64,000 nt of DNA from Hymenobacter sp. IS2118 (GCF_000715495.1 NZ_JNLX01000059.1:22248-86247), one strand, 5' to 3'. Positions 54,523-63,975 are shown, numbered from the stretch's first letter. Translations and numbers: made by a program. The notes: a model not told the origin generated them from the sequence alone.

Positions 54523-55098
54523 TTGCGCGCATTTCGAGAAAGGTGGGGAAATGGGGGCGTGCTGGTGCTGCTGGCCCTGGCGGGCTGCGATAAAAAAGCG
54601 GCTACCGGCCCGCTGCTGGTGTACACCGGCCCGCTGATGGAAACCACCAACGTGAATACGCTGGTCAGCGACTCGGCCAAACTCAAGTTTCAGCTCACCG
54701 CACCGCTGGAGCAGCAGTTTGAGAACGGGGACGTGATTTACCCCAAGGGCGTGCAGGTGACCTTTTATTCGGCCGACGGCAAAAGAACCGTGGTGAACAC
54801 GCTGACCGCCAAATACGGCAAAGCCGACAAGGCCAAAAACCTCTACATCATGCGTGGCGACGTGCGGGTCGTTAACGTGCCGCAGGAGCAGCGTCTCAAC
54901 ACCGAAGAGATGTTTTTTGATAAGAGCAAGCAACTGATTTACACCGATTCGGCCATGTTTGTGAAGGTCACGACCCCCACCGAATACGTAGACGGCTACG
55001 GGCTGACGGCGAACCAGAATTTTTCGCGCTACAGCATGAAAAAGGTCACGGGCGTATTTGCGGCTCCGGCTCCGGGTGCGGCAACCCCGGCGAAATAG
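54523..55098 (+). CDS. lptC: LptC-like lipopolysaccharide export protein
   Basis: A TTG start is needed, giving 191 residues that begin with a lipoprotein-like signal ending LLALAGC. The body is a run of beta strands: LVYTGPLMETTNVNTLVSDSAKLKFQLTAPLEQQFENGDVIYPKGVQVTFYSADG, then LTAKYGKADKAKNLYIMRGDVRVVN and LNTEEMFFDKSKQLIYTDSAMFVKV. This is the LptC/YrbK beta-jellyroll pattern. LptC receives LPS from the inner-membrane LptBFG complex and passes it to LptA. Lipid attachment instead of a membrane helix is common in Bacteroidota. Confidence 0.83.
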   Translation: MRAFRERWGNGGVLVLLALAGCDKKAATGPLLVYTGPLMETTNVNTLVSDSAKLKFQLTAPLEQQFENGDVIYPKGVQVTFYSADGKRTVVNTLTAKYGKADKAKNLYIMRGDVRVVNVPQEQRLNTEEMFFDKSKQLIYTDSAMFVKVTTPTEYVDGYGLTANQNFSRYSMKKVTGVFAAPAPGAATPAK

Positions 55099-55164
55099 GG
55101 CTGCAGCGGCCCCTGACTGGTCAGTTGTTGGTTTGAAAAAGAATGTTCAGTAAAATACCTTCCC

Positions 55165-55428
55165 ATGACTTTCGATAAATCCATGTTGCGCACCATTCTT
55201 TTTTCGGTGGGCGTCGCGGCGTTGGTAATTGGTATTTACCAGACGCTGCTGTTCAATAGTATAGCGGATAATTACTGGATTTTTATGGTGGCCATGGCCT
55301 GCTGGTTTCCGCTGCTGTACTGGCGGCAACAGGAGCGACTGGCCGCCAAGGTGGCGGAAGAAGAAGCTAAACTGGCCAAAAAGAACCAAACCAAAACCCC
55401 CGCCAAATCCAACCGGAAGCGCCGTTAA
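55165..55428 (+). CDS. Small membrane protein, unknown
   Basis: The 87-residue protein has two hydrophobic helices (about 8-28 and 32-50) and a basic Lys/Gln/Glu/Arg tail (about 55-87) that is expected in the cytosol. I do not recognise a family. It lies between lptC and the PpiD/SurA-type gene, and its position suggests an envelope role. Confidence 0.6.
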   Translation: MTFDKSMLRTILFSVGVAALVIGIYQTLLFNSIADNYWIFMVAMACWFPLLYWRQQERLAAKVAEEEAKLAKKNQTKTPAKSNRKRR

Positions 55429-55588
55429 GGGCTTCTTTTCGGTTGGGGCGGCTGCGGAGCCGGCAGCTGAGGTGGAATCCACAACGGCCTCCCCGAAGGA
55501 CTTAAAATCAGGCAAAACTTTGATTACCGGTCAAATTCTGGTTATTTTGCGCCTCTTTTGACCTCACTCAATGAATTGTTAGCGGCGG

Positions 55589-55658
55589 GGTTGCAGTTGT
55601 CAGTACGTGCTGACCAACTGTTGCCGGGCCCTCGCAACCACCAACTAACTGACAACCG
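55589..55658. repeat. Palindromic repeat, family D
   Basis: GGTTGCAGTTGTCAG on the left and ACCAACTAACTGACAACC on the right pair imperfectly; GTCAGTACGTGCTGAC is an inner hairpin. It precedes the foldase gene. Confidence 0.55.
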
Positions 55659-55669
55659 ACTAGGAAAGA

Positions 55670-57799
55670 ATGGCTTTAATTAACACGATACGAGAAAAAT
55701 CAGGCGTGGCAGTTGGCCTCGTGGCCATTGGCATGCTGCTTTTTATTGTGGGCGGCGACCTGGTGGGCGGCAACAACAAGCTCTTCGGCGGCAACGATAC
55801 CGTGGTGGGCGAAGTAGCGGGCCAGAAGGTTGAATTTGATGAGTACAACAATGCCCTGGAGCAAGCCAAGCAGGCCTTTATCTCGCAGCAGCAGCGCCAG
55901 CCCGACGACCAGGCCATGGGCTACCTGCGCGACCAGGCGTGGAATCAGACCATCTACCGCCTGGCCTTCAAGCCCGAGTGGGAAAAGCTGGGCCTGACTG
56001 TGTCGGACGAGGAATTGGTGGACATGGTGCAGGGCGACAACATCAACGCGGGCATCAAGCAAGCTTTTACCGACCAGCAAACCGGCCAGTTCGATAAGGC
56101 CAAGCTGATTGACTACCTGAAAAACCTCGACAAGCTGCCCCCCGAAACGCAGGCGGCCTGGTATAATTTCGAAGCCAACCTGCCCGCCGAGCGCCTCGCC
56201 AACAAGTACAACGCGCTGCTGAAAAACTCGGTGTACGTGACCACCGCCGAAGCCAAGCGCTTCAACACGCTGCAGAATACCAAGGCCACGGTGAAATACC
56301 TGTTCGTGCCCTACGCCAGCATTTCCGATTCGGCCGTGAAAGTGACCGACGCGCAGCTGCAGGCTTATCTGGACAAGAACAAGAGCAAGTACAAGGTAGA
56401 AGATGGCCGCTCGGTGGAATACATCACCATCCCGGTGGTGGCTTCGGGCGAAGACAGCACCAGCGTGAAAGCCACGATTGCCGACTTGGCCACCCAATTT
56501 GCCTCGGCTCCGGTTGATTCGCTGTTTGTGACGGCCAATTCGGAGCAGCCTTACAACAAAGCCCTCCGCAGCCCCGCCGACCTGCCCGAGGAGCTGCGCA
56601 AGCAACTGCCCCTGACGCAGGGCCGCATCTACGGGCCTTTCGCTGAGAACGGCACGTATTCGCTTTATAAAGTAACCGGGGTGAGTGCCGGTAAGGAGTC
56701 GGCGGCCCGCGCCAGCCATATCCTCATTAAGGCCGACGCCGCTACGCCCGAAGGCAAAGCGGTTGCCAAAGCCAAGGCTGAGGACATTCTCAATAAAATC
56801 AAGGCCGGCGCCGACTTTGGCGCTATGGCTCGTCAGTTTGGTACCGATGGCACCAAGGACCAGGGCGGCGACCTCGGCTGGTTCGGCCAGGGCCGTATGG
56901 TGCCCGAGTTCGAGAAAGCCATTTTCGCGGCTACCGCGCCCGGCCTGTTGCCCAGCGTCGTGGAAACGTCGTTCGGCTACCACGTCATCAAAGTAACCGG
57001 CGCCCCCACCAAGCAAACCTACCAGGTAGCCGAAGTGAAGAAGAGCATTGCCCCAACCGAAGCCACCCGCGAAACTGCCTACACCAAAGCCCAGCAGCTG
57101 AAAGGCGAAGCCACCGACCTGGAGAGCTTCCGCAAGCTGGTGACCAAGGACAAAACCCTGGTGAAGCAGGAGGCTAAAAACCTGGACCGTGGTGCCCGCA
57201 GCGTGAACAACCTGCAGAATGCCCGCGAGGTAGTGCGCTGGGCTTTCGGCTTCAACCAGACCGGCGGCGAGACCAAAGTAGGCGACATCTCCGAAGTGTA
57301 TGAAATTGGCGACCAGTACGTTATTGCGGCCCTCACCGAGGAGCGCTCCAAAGGCACCGCTTCGGTTTCGGCCCTGAAAGAGGAGCTCTCGGCCATGGTG
57401 CGCAAAGAGGAAAAGGCCAAGCAAATCATGGCCAAGCTGCCCAAGACCGGTACTTTGGAAGACATGGCTGCCAAGTATGGTGCTACCGCCCAGGTGGGCG
57501 TGGCGCCGGACGTAACCCTGGGCCAGGGCAACCTCACCAACGTGGGTTTCGAGCCATTAGCGGTAGGCAAAGCCTTTGGGCTCAAGGCCGGCCAGAAGTC
57601 GGCTCCCATCGAAGGCGAGCAGGGCGTGCTGGTAATTGAGCCGGTGAGCGTGAATGCTCCTGCAACTGCCGATGCTACTGCCGTGAAAGCCGTGCAGCAG
57701 CAGCTTGCCCAGCAGCGCGCCCAGCAGCAGGATGGCAAAATTTACGAGGCCATCAAAGCCAAGTCAAACGTGAAGGACAACCGCACGAAGTTTTTCTAG
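55670..57799 (+). CDS. Periplasmic peptidyl-prolyl isomerase/foldase (PpiD/SurA type)
   Basis: The 709-residue protein has one N-terminal membrane helix (about 10-32) and a SurA/PpiD N-terminal chaperone domain (about 35-240). A parvulin domain (about 345-445) contains RASHILIKADAATPEGKAVAKAKAEDILNKIKAGADFGAMARQFGTDG, GGDLGWFGQGRMVPEFEKAIF and SFGYHVIKV. A second, degenerate segment and a helical C-terminal part complete it. It folds outer-membrane and secreted proteins. The N-terminal anchor and length match PpiD more than SurA. Confidence 0.87.
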   Translation: MALINTIREKSGVAVGLVAIGMLLFIVGGDLVGGNNKLFGGNDTVVGEVAGQKVEFDEYNNALEQAKQAFISQQQRQPDDQAMGYLRDQAWNQTIYRLAFKPEWEKLGLTVSDEELVDMVQGDNINAGIKQAFTDQQTGQFDKAKLIDYLKNLDKLPPETQAAWYNFEANLPAERLANKYNALLKNSVYVTTAEAKRFNTLQNTKATVKYLFVPYASISDSAVKVTDAQLQAYLDKNKSKYKVEDGRSVEYITIPVVASGEDSTSVKATIADLATQFASAPVDSLFVTANSEQPYNKALRSPADLPEELRKQLPLTQGRIYGPFAENGTYSLYKVTGVSAGKESAARASHILIKADAATPEGKAVAKAKAEDILNKIKAGADFGAMARQFGTDGTKDQGGDLGWFGQGRMVPEFEKAIFAATAPGLLPSVVETSFGYHVIKVTGAPTKQTYQVAEVKKSIAPTEATRETAYTKAQQLKGEATDLESFRKLVTKDKTLVKQEAKNLDRGARSVNNLQNAREVVRWAFGFNQTGGETKVGDISEVYEIGDQYVIAALTEERSKGTASVSALKEELSAMVRKEEKAKQIMAKLPKTGTLEDMAAKYGATAQVGVAPDVTLGQGNLTNVGFEPLAVGKAFGLKAGQKSAPIEGEQGVLVIEPVSVNAPATADATAVKAVQQQLAQQRAQQQDGKIYEAIKAKSNVKDNRTKFF

Positions 57800-57819
57800 G
57801 ACGTCAATCCTCCGATTTG

Positions 57820-57854
57820 AAAAGGGCCGTACCTTCGGGAGCGGCCCTTTTTTG
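57820..57854 (+). terminator. Terminator after the foldase gene
   Basis: AAAAGGGCCG, a loop TACCTTCGGGAG and CGGCCCTTTTTTG form a stable stem with a T-run. Confidence 0.85.
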
Positions 57855-57957
57855 TTTTTACGCGTCATTGCCCCGGCCCGCGAAACAAGTGCCTCGCACG
57901 AGTGGGTTTGGGGTTGAACGAACCAGCCAAACCCAAGCGTTGATGGCAGGAGTAGGT

Positions 57958-58042
57958 AGTTTTTAGTTGCTGGATGTCAGTTGGCTGTTGTCAGTTGAAG
58001 AGTTATCCAAACAACTGCCAACCAACAACTAACAACTAAAAC
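57958..58042. repeat. Palindromic repeat, family D
   Basis: TTTTAGTTGCTGGATGTCAG and GTTGTCAGTTG on the left pair with CAACTGCCAACC and AACAACTAACAACTAAAA on the right. It ends seven bases before the TPR gene start. Confidence 0.65.
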
Positions 58043-58048
58043 CAGTTT

Positions 58049-59875
58049 ATGCGTCCGCATTCCCTGATATTAGCCGCCGCTTTGCTGCTTGCCCTTTCGG
58101 CGCAGGCGCAGGATTCTTCGAAGGGCTGGACGCCGGTGAGCGGCATCGCGCTGGCCAACGACTACGCCCGCCGCGGGGAGCACGAAAAGACGGTGTTTCT
58201 GCTGGAAAAGCTGCCCGGTGCCGAGCAAACGAGCCCCGGCGTGTTCCCCGTGTACCTGGCCTCGCTGCAGGCCCTGAAACGCTACAAAGACGCCGAGAAG
58301 CTGGCCAAAAAAGCCACCAAGCAGCACCCGGAAGACGCCACGATGGGCGTGGCCTTGGGGGGAGTGTACGCCATGGCCGGCGATGCGCCCGCCGCCGAGA
58401 AGCAGTGGCAGAAAGTGCTGAGCCAGCTCGCACCGCCGCAGGTGCAGCTCGTGGCCGCCGAGTTTAGCCGCCGCGAGCTGCCGCTCTGGGCCGAGCGCAC
58501 CTACCTGCGCGGCCGCACGCTGGCCAAAAACGACACGGAATACGCCCCCGAGCTGATTCGGCTCTACACCCAAAGCCAGAACCAGGCCCAGGTGCTGGCC
58601 GAAACCCTGCGCCTGATTGCGCTCGATGAGAAGCAGCTGCCCTTTGTGCGCAACATGCTGCAAAACGCCCTGCGCGAAGAAAAGGACTTCGATACGCTCG
58701 AAAAACTGCTGCTCACGGCCACTCAGGAGCATCCCGAGCAGGCGAGTTACAGCGAGCTGCTGCTGTGGCTGCAAATGCAGCGGCGCGACTTTGCCGGGGC
58801 GCTGGTGCAGGCCCGCGCGCTAGACCGGCGCGGGCGCGGCGCAGGCATCCGGGTGATGGAGCTGGCTGCCATCGCGCAGCAGAACAAGGACTACGAGAGC
58901 GCCATCGAAGGCTTTGGGTACGTGGCCCGCGAATACCGCGCCGGCCCCTATGGCAACCTGGCCCGCCAGCGCCTGCTCCAGGCCCGCGAGGCGCAGGTGC
59001 GCGAAACGTACCCGGTGGATTTGACCAAGGTGCGGGCTTTGGTCGCCGACTACGAGTCGCTGCTGACCGAGCAGGGCCGGACTCCCGATACGGCGCCGGT
59101 GCTCCGCAACCTGGCCAACCTGCACGCCTTCCAGCTGAATGACCGCGCCAGGGCCATGACCTTGCTGCAGGAAATAATCGATATGCCCCGCGCCGGCAAC
59201 GACGTGGTGGATGAAGCCAAGGTGACGCTTGGCGACCTGTATTTGCTGAAAGCGGAGCCCTGGGAGGCCACGCTGCTGTATTCGCAGGTGGAAAAGTCGC
59301 ACAAGGACTCGCCGCTGGGCTACGAGGCCAAGCTGCGCAATGCCCGTCTGAGCTACTACGCTGGCGACTTCAAGCTCGCCCAGAGCCACCTCGACATCCT
59401 GAAAGAAGCCACCACCCGCGAAATTGCCAACGACGCCATGCAGCTCTCGCTGCTGATTCAGGACAACACCGTGGAAGACACGCTGGGGCTGGGCCTGCGG
59501 GCTTTTGCCGCCGTGGAGCAGCTCGTGTTTCAGAATAAGATTAGCGAGGCCATCACGGGCCTGGACCAGCTGCTGGAGAAATTCCCCGGTCACCCCCTCT
59601 CCGACGACACCTATTACCTGAAAGCCCAGCTACAGCGCCGCACCGGGGATTTTGCCGCCGCCACGGCCACGCTCGAACGCATCACCAACAACCCCAAATA
59701 CGACGTGCTGAGCGACGACGCCCTGTTTTTGCTTGCCCGCATTCAAGAAGAAGACCTCAAGGACAAGGCCAAAGCTCAGGAGCTCTACAACCAGGTAATC
59801 ACCAAATATCCCGGCAGCATCTACGTGGCCGAGGCCCGCAAGCGCTTCCGCAAGCTACGCGGCGACGGGGTGTAG
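58049..59875 (+). CDS. Exported TPR-repeat protein
   Basis: The 608-residue protein starts with a signal peptide (about 1-21, ending SAQAQ). The rest is helical, with TPR-like units such as YKDAEKLAKKATKQHPEDATMGVALGGVYAMAGDAPAAEKQW (about 75-115). Further copies, YYLKAQLQRRTGDFAAATATLERI and LFLLARIQEEDLKDKAKAQELYNQVITKYPGS, lie near the C-terminus. It is likely periplasmic or attached to the outer membrane, acting as a scaffold. The function is unknown. Confidence 0.8.
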   Translation: MRPHSLILAAALLLALSAQAQDSSKGWTPVSGIALANDYARRGEHEKTVFLLEKLPGAEQTSPGVFPVYLASLQALKRYKDAEKLAKKATKQHPEDATMGVALGGVYAMAGDAPAAEKQWQKVLSQLAPPQVQLVAAEFSRRELPLWAERTYLRGRTLAKNDTEYAPELIRLYTQSQNQAQVLAETLRLIALDEKQLPFVRNMLQNALREEKDFDTLEKLLLTATQEHPEQASYSELLLWLQMQRRDFAGALVQARALDRRGRGAGIRVMELAAIAQQNKDYESAIEGFGYVAREYRAGPYGNLARQRLLQAREAQVRETYPVDLTKVRALVADYESLLTEQGRTPDTAPVLRNLANLHAFQLNDRARAMTLLQEIIDMPRAGNDVVDEAKVTLGDLYLLKAEPWEATLLYSQVEKSHKDSPLGYEAKLRNARLSYYAGDFKLAQSHLDILKEATTREIANDAMQLSLLIQDNTVEDTLGLGLRAFAAVEQLVFQNKISEAITGLDQLLEKFPGHPLSDDTYYLKAQLQRRTGDFAAATATLERITNNPKYDVLSDDALFLLARIQEEDLKDKAKAQELYNQVITKYPGSIYVAEARKRFRKLRGDGV

Positions 59876-60136
59876 GTTTTTTAGGGTAGGAGGGTGTGCG
59901 GGCAAGAGGGTAAGAAGGATTCCAAACGCACTATACCGACTATTTTTTCGGCAGTTGCTCGGAAGCAGCTAAAGCCATTTCGGAGTCTTTTTGCGGGCTC
60001 TTTCAATTCTCTAAAAACCGCCTTGAGTGGATGGGAATTGAACGTGAAGCAAGGTGGAGAAAGGATTCCAAAAAACAGTAGGGTAGAATAGCAAACTCAT
60101 GCCCTCTTACCCCCACACCCTCCTACCCTAAAAAAC
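59876..60136. repeat. Family C paired repeat between the TPR gene and the small membrane-protein gene
   Basis: TTTTTTAGGGTAGGAGGGTG (starting 59878) and GGGTAAGAAGG are matched on the right by CATGCCCTCTTAC and CACCCTCCTACCCTAAAAAA. The middle shows no gene. The right arm abuts the stop codon of the 37-residue minus-strand gene. Confidence 0.7.
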
Positions 60137-60250
60137 CTATCCGAAGAACACGAACATTACGACCAGGGCCAGGATAAACACCACGTACATCAACCCATCG
60201 GAAAGAATGTACTGGCGGTACTTGCGGTAAAATTCCTGGAGCTGACGCAT
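60137..60250 (-). CDS. Tiny single-helix membrane protein (37 residues)
   Basis: The minus strand from the ATG at 60250 to the TAG at 60137-60139 encodes 37 residues. It opens MRQLQEFYRKYRQYILSDG and continues as one hydrophobic helix ending FVFFG. The pattern of an aromatic-basic head then a single helix resembles a conserved small Bacteroidota protein that I recall from this recJ neighbourhood, though no name is assigned. It diverges from recJ. Confidence 0.6.
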   Translation of the reverse strand: MRQLQEFYRKYRQYILSDGLMYVVFILALVVMFVFFG

Positions 60251-60316
60251 GGATTACGGCGGGTGGGTGCCGGGCACCAAAGATAAGTCCGCCGGGACGG
60301 GGGAGGGGTTTGGTCG

Positions 60317-60324
60317 TACTTTTG
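60317..60324 (+). promoter_or_regulatory. recJ: Probable -7 box (TACTTTTG) of recJ
   Basis: TACTTTTG fits TAnnTTTG and ends 23 bases before the ATG at 60348. It supports that start over the longer frame beginning at 60249. Confidence 0.5.
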
Positions 60325-60347
60325 AAGTCATTTCTACGACGTATCAA

Positions 60348-62087
60348 ATGCCCATATCCGCTAGTAAGCGCTGGAATTATATCCCCGAACCGGACCCGCA
60401 ACGGGTCAACCGCTTGGCTGAGGCCCTCTTCATTGCCCCTGAAATAGCGGACCTGCTGGTGCAACGCGGCATTGACACGCCCGCCGCCGCCGCCGCCTTC
60501 TTCCACCCCGACCTGCGCCAGCTGCCCAATCCGCTGCTGATGCGCGACATGGACCGCGCCGTGGCCCGCCTCAGCCGCGCCCTCAACGAAGGCGAAAAGG
60601 TGGTGGTGCTGGGTGACTACGACGTGGACGGCATCACGTCGGTGGCCACGGTGATGAGCTACCTCACGCCTTTGTTTGGCGCCGAGCGGCTGCGTGACTA
60701 CATCCCGGACCGCTACACCGAAGGCTATGGCATCTCCGAAAAGGCCATTGACTTTGCCGCTGCTAATGGTTTCACGCTCATTGTCGCGCTCGACTGCGGC
60801 ATTAAAGCCGTGGAACAGGTGGCGTATGCGACCAGCAAGGGCGTCGATTTCATTATTTGCGACCACCACCTGCCCGGCGACGAGCTGCCGGCCGCCGTGG
60901 CCGTGCTCGACCCCAAGCGCGCTGATTGCACGTACCCGTACAAAGAGCTTTCGGGCTGCGGCGTGGGCTTCAAGCTGATGCAGGCCCTGGGCGAGCATTT
61001 GGGCCTGCCCGAAGCCCCGCTGCACGACCTGCTGGACCTGGCCACCGTGAGCATTGCCGCCGACGTGGTGCCTATTACGGGTGAAAACCGGATTCTGGCC
61101 GCCCACGGGCTCCGCCGCTTCAACGAGGACGCGCAGTTGCTGCGTCCCGGCTTGGCGGCCCTGCGCGAGCTGGCCACCCTGCGCGAAGGCGCGTTGGGCA
61201 TCAGCAGCCTTATTTTCGGCTTCGCGCCGCGCATCAACGCGGCCGGCCGCATGGGCGACGCCCGCCGCGCCGTGGCCATGCTGCTGGCCCCCGACCAGCA
61301 GGAAGCCCGCTACACCGCCGAAGTGGTGGACCAGATGAACCAGCAGCGCCGCGGCTCCGACCAGCAAACCACTCAGGAAGCCCTGGATATGATTTCCGGC
61401 AGCCCCACCCTGCAAAACGCCCGCGCCACTGTGCTCTATAAAGCCGACTGGCACCAGGGCGTGCTCGGCATCGTGGCCTCACGCTGCCTCGACCAGTACT
61501 ACCGCCCCACCGTCATTCTCACCCAGCGCGATGGCAAGGCCACCGGCTCGGCCCGGTCCGTGGCCGGGTTTGATGTGCACAGTGCCCTCGAAGCCTGCGC
61601 GCATTTGCTGGACCAGTATGGTGGGCACCGGGCCGCCGCCGGCCTCACGCTCAAAGTAGAAAACGTGCCCGCTTTCCAGCGCCTCTTCGAGGAAGTGGTG
61701 GCCGACACTCTTACCACCGAGCACCTGGTGCGCCCGGTAGAAATAGCCGCCACTTTGCCATTGGGGCGCATCAACGAAGATTTTTTTGGCGAGCTGCACC
61801 GCATGGAGCCTTTTGGTCCCGGCAACCCCAACCCGGTGTTTGCCTCGCAGCGGCTGGTGGCGGTGCCGCACAGCGCCCGCGTAGTAGGGCAGGGACACCT
61901 CAAGCTGCGTCTGGCCTCAGCCGATGCCCAGGGCCCGGCCGTGGATGCCATCGGGTTTGGCCTGGCCGATTACCTGTCCGAAATCGAGCAGGGCCAGCCC
62001 TTCAGCGCCTGCTACACCGTGGAGTTGAACGAGTACCGCGGCCAGCGCAGTGTGCAGCTGCGTCTGCTGGACGTGCGCTGGGAGTAA
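60348..62087 (+). CDS. recJ: Single-stranded-DNA-specific exonuclease RecJ
   Basis: The start at 60348 gives 579 residues; the longer frame would overlap the divergent 37-residue gene's start. The DHH domain shows VVVLGDYDVDGITSVATVMSYL (about 85-106), IVALDCGIKA and FIICDHHLPGDELPAAVAVLDPK. The DHHA1 part has GSARSVAGFDVHSALEACAHLLDQYGGHRAAAGLTL (about 397-432), and a C-terminal OB fold follows. It is a 5'-3' exonuclease in recombinational and mismatch repair, and works with RecF-pathway proteins such as the RecF encoded at 45505. Confidence 0.94.
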   Translation: MPISASKRWNYIPEPDPQRVNRLAEALFIAPEIADLLVQRGIDTPAAAAAFFHPDLRQLPNPLLMRDMDRAVARLSRALNEGEKVVVLGDYDVDGITSVATVMSYLTPLFGAERLRDYIPDRYTEGYGISEKAIDFAAANGFTLIVALDCGIKAVEQVAYATSKGVDFIICDHHLPGDELPAAVAVLDPKRADCTYPYKELSGCGVGFKLMQALGEHLGLPEAPLHDLLDLATVSIAADVVPITGENRILAAHGLRRFNEDAQLLRPGLAALRELATLREGALGISSLIFGFAPRINAAGRMGDARRAVAMLLAPDQQEARYTAEVVDQMNQQRRGSDQQTTQEALDMISGSPTLQNARATVLYKADWHQGVLGIVASRCLDQYYRPTVILTQRDGKATGSARSVAGFDVHSALEACAHLLDQYGGHRAAAGLTLKVENVPAFQRLFEEVVADTLTTEHLVRPVEIAATLPLGRINEDFFGELHRMEPFGPGNPNPVFASQRLVAVPHSARVVGQGHLKLRLASADAQGPAVDAIGFGLADYLSEIEQGQPFSACYTVELNEYRGQRSVQLRLLDVRWE

Positions 62088-62106
62088 GCAAACTTCTGGT
62101 ACAAAC

Positions 62107-62155
62107 ACAAAAGGCAATGCCCGTGACTGATTCAGTCACGGGCATTGCCTTTTGT
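62107..62155. terminator. Perfect 24-bp bidirectional terminator
   Basis: ACAAAAGGCAATGCCCGTGA and its continuation pair perfectly over 24 bases around a single central base. It serves recJ and the convergent gene. Confidence 0.92.
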
Positions 62156-62170
62156 ACCAACTGCTCGGCG

Positions 62171-62728
62171 CTATTCCGCTGGCATAGGGCGCGTGCGGAA
62201 GTAAAAGGTGCTGGTTTTGGCTTTGCCGTCGGGCTTGCGGGTACGCTGGATGTAGTCACCGGGCACCAGCAGCCACGTGCCGCTCTGTCTTATTCCCGAA
62301 GAACTGTATTTGGTGGTGGTGTACTCAAACAGCTCTAATCGGACCAGCTGGTCCTGCACGTAGCGTTCGGTTAGCCAGAGTCGGCCATCTTGTGCCCGGT
62401 ATTCGATTTTCTCGATTTTGGTGCCGGTGGTTTTGTGCTTGATTGTATGCACTTTAAGTGGGACACGCCCGGAATGAGAAGAACTATAGCTTACAATTTT
62501 GCGGCGTAGCCCCCGGATTCCGGTAAACGAAGCACTGAAATTCCGCAGTGACGCTTCGTTATCGCTACGGTAAACGGCGGCTTTGGCCAGCACCGAATCG
62601 CGTGCGGCCGTGTACTGGGCTGTGGTTGGCGTTAGTTCCGAAGTTGCTTCGGCGGCCAATTGGGCCTGGGCCGGTGCCCCCAGTGCGAGCAGTCCTGCTG
62701 CCCCGATAACTAGACGTTTTGAGAACAT
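62171..62728 (-). CDS. Exported protein, unknown
   Basis: The 185-residue protein has a signal peptide (about 1-22, ending APAQAQ) and a mature part with beta-rich stretches such as IKHKTTGTKIEKIEYRAQDGRLWLTERYVQDQLVRLELFEY (about 97-140). It ends in PGDYIQRTRKPDGKAKTSTFYFRTRPMPAE. I do not recognise a family. It is predicted to lie outside the inner membrane. It follows the convergent terminator with recJ. Confidence 0.65.
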   Translation of the reverse strand: MFSKRLVIGAAGLLALGAPAQAQLAAEATSELTPTTAQYTAARDSVLAKAAVYRSDNEASLRNFSASFTGIRGLRRKIVSYSSSHSGRVPLKVHTIKHKTTGTKIEKIEYRAQDGRLWLTERYVQDQLVRLELFEYTTTKYSSSGIRQSGTWLLVPGDYIQRTRKPDGKAKTSTFYFRTRPMPAE

Positions 62729-62770
62729 AAAACAGAATGTGGTAGAAAATGCCCGAAAGATATACCCGGA

Positions 62771-63133
62771 TTAGCGTTGCCGCATAACCTGCCACACCCA
62801 CCACAGCAGCGGCAGTTGCAGCGGCAGCCGCGCCCACGCCGCCCAGCCCGGAATGCCGAGCTGCTCGTGAACCAGCGCCATGTACACGTTGGCCGGAAAC
62901 ACGGCTACGAGTAGGGCCAGCAGGCCCCAGCCCGCCACGCGCCGGGTGCGGGCAAACAGCAGCCCCAGCCCGCCCAGAATCTCAAAAAAGCCACTTACGT
63001 ACACCAGGGCCAGGGGCTGCGGTAGTAGCGGCGGCATGATGGCCAGGTACGTAGCCGGATGCAAAAAATGCCACAGGCCGGCCGCCACGAAAAGCAGGGC
63101 CAGCGTATAGCGGCTAAAAAGCTGGAGTGTCAT
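62771..63133 (-). CDS. DoxX-like membrane protein
   Basis: The 120-residue protein has four membrane helices. The N-terminal pattern SRYTLALLFVAAGLWHFLHPATYLAIMPP and the second-helix block VSGFFEILGGLGLLFARTRRVAGWGLLALLVAVFPANVYMAL match the DoxX family. Members are membrane proteins of mostly unknown role, some linked to thiosulfate oxidation or thiol stress. It is a single gene near the insertion sequence. Confidence 0.8.
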   Translation of the reverse strand: MTLQLFSRYTLALLFVAAGLWHFLHPATYLAIMPPLLPQPLALVYVSGFFEILGGLGLLFARTRRVAGWGLLALLVAVFPANVYMALVHEQLGIPGWAAWARLPLQLPLLWWVWQVMRQR

Positions 63134-63223
63134 ATACCCGCAAAGGTGGGTCCGAAAGGCGGGGCATCAGTCGTGGCGCCCGTTCGCGAGCCTAGGGCGT
63201 GAGGACATTAAGAAATGAGTTAT
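63134..63223. other. Short gap before the insertion sequence
   Basis: Ninety bases with no clear gene. The left end of the insertion sequence should lie here, but no terminal repeat could be paired because the right end is outside the window. Confidence 0.3.
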
Positions 63224-63975
63224 TCATCTAAGCCAATCAAGTGCTGCTCCGATATGCCAGAACGCGAGGAAGGAAACGATGGTCTTCTCGTAGCGGGTGG
63301 CCAAGCGGCGATACTGCTTCATGCGTCCGAAAAAGCGTTCGATTTTGTTGCGGTCGCGGTAGGCATTCTCGTCCAGGGGCAGCGGTTGGGTGCGGTTGGG
63401 GTGGCTGGGGATGACGGCTTGAATACCGCGTTGAGCGCAATAGGCGCGGGTTTGGTCGCTGTCGTAGGCCGTGTCGGCCACTACCTGGCCCACGTCGAGG
63501 CCGTCGAGCAGGGGCAGCGCCTGCGGGCTGTCGCCGGCCTGGCCGGGGGTGGCGAGCAGGCGCACCGCGTTGCCCAGCGACTCGACGCAGGCGTGAATTT
63601 TGGTGCTCATCCCGCCCCGGCTGCGGCCGAGGCACTCGGTCTGAGCGTCGCTTTTTTTTGGCCCGCCGCGTGCTGGTGCGCCCGCACGATGGTCGAGTCG
63701 AGCAGCACCCAGTCCAGCTCCGGCGCTTGGACGACCTGGAAAAGGCGGCGCCAGACGCCTTTTTCGGCCAGCCGGCGGAAGCGTTTGCGGGCCGTGTCGG
63801 ACTTGCCGAAGCGTTCGGGCAGGTCGGCCCACGGGCAGCCGGTGCGCATTATCCACACCACAGCGTTGAAAAACAGCCGGTTATCGACGGCCGTCGCCCC
63901 GCCATCGGCGGCCTTGCCGGAGAGGTGCGGGGCAACCAGGGCCCAGGTAGCATCAGAAATTTCGTGACGGCGCAT
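63224..63975 (-). mobile_element. IS5-family transposase, two overlapping frames with an A8 slippery site
   Basis: The first frame (start at 63975, 122 residues) encodes the DUF4096-like N-terminal part (RHEISDATWALVAPHLSGK, WIMRTGCPWADLPERFG). The second, ending at 63224, carries the DDE part (LLDSTIVRAHQHA then VADTAYDSDQTR and RNKIERFFGRMKQYRRLATRYEKT). On the minus strand a run of eight A (CAAAAAAAAGCG, near 63650-63658) allows a -1 shift that joins them to about 250 residues. This is the known layout of the IS427 group. The right end of the element runs to the window edge. Confidence 0.88.

Noticed and set aside
55700..57424. A 574-codon frame opposite the foldase gene
   Set aside because: It is a shadow frame; the plus strand has a parvulin domain and a signal anchor.
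63224..63975. Calling the transposase a pseudogene because of the frame break
   Set aside because: The break coincides with an eight-A slippery run in the right place for IS427-type programmed frameshifting.
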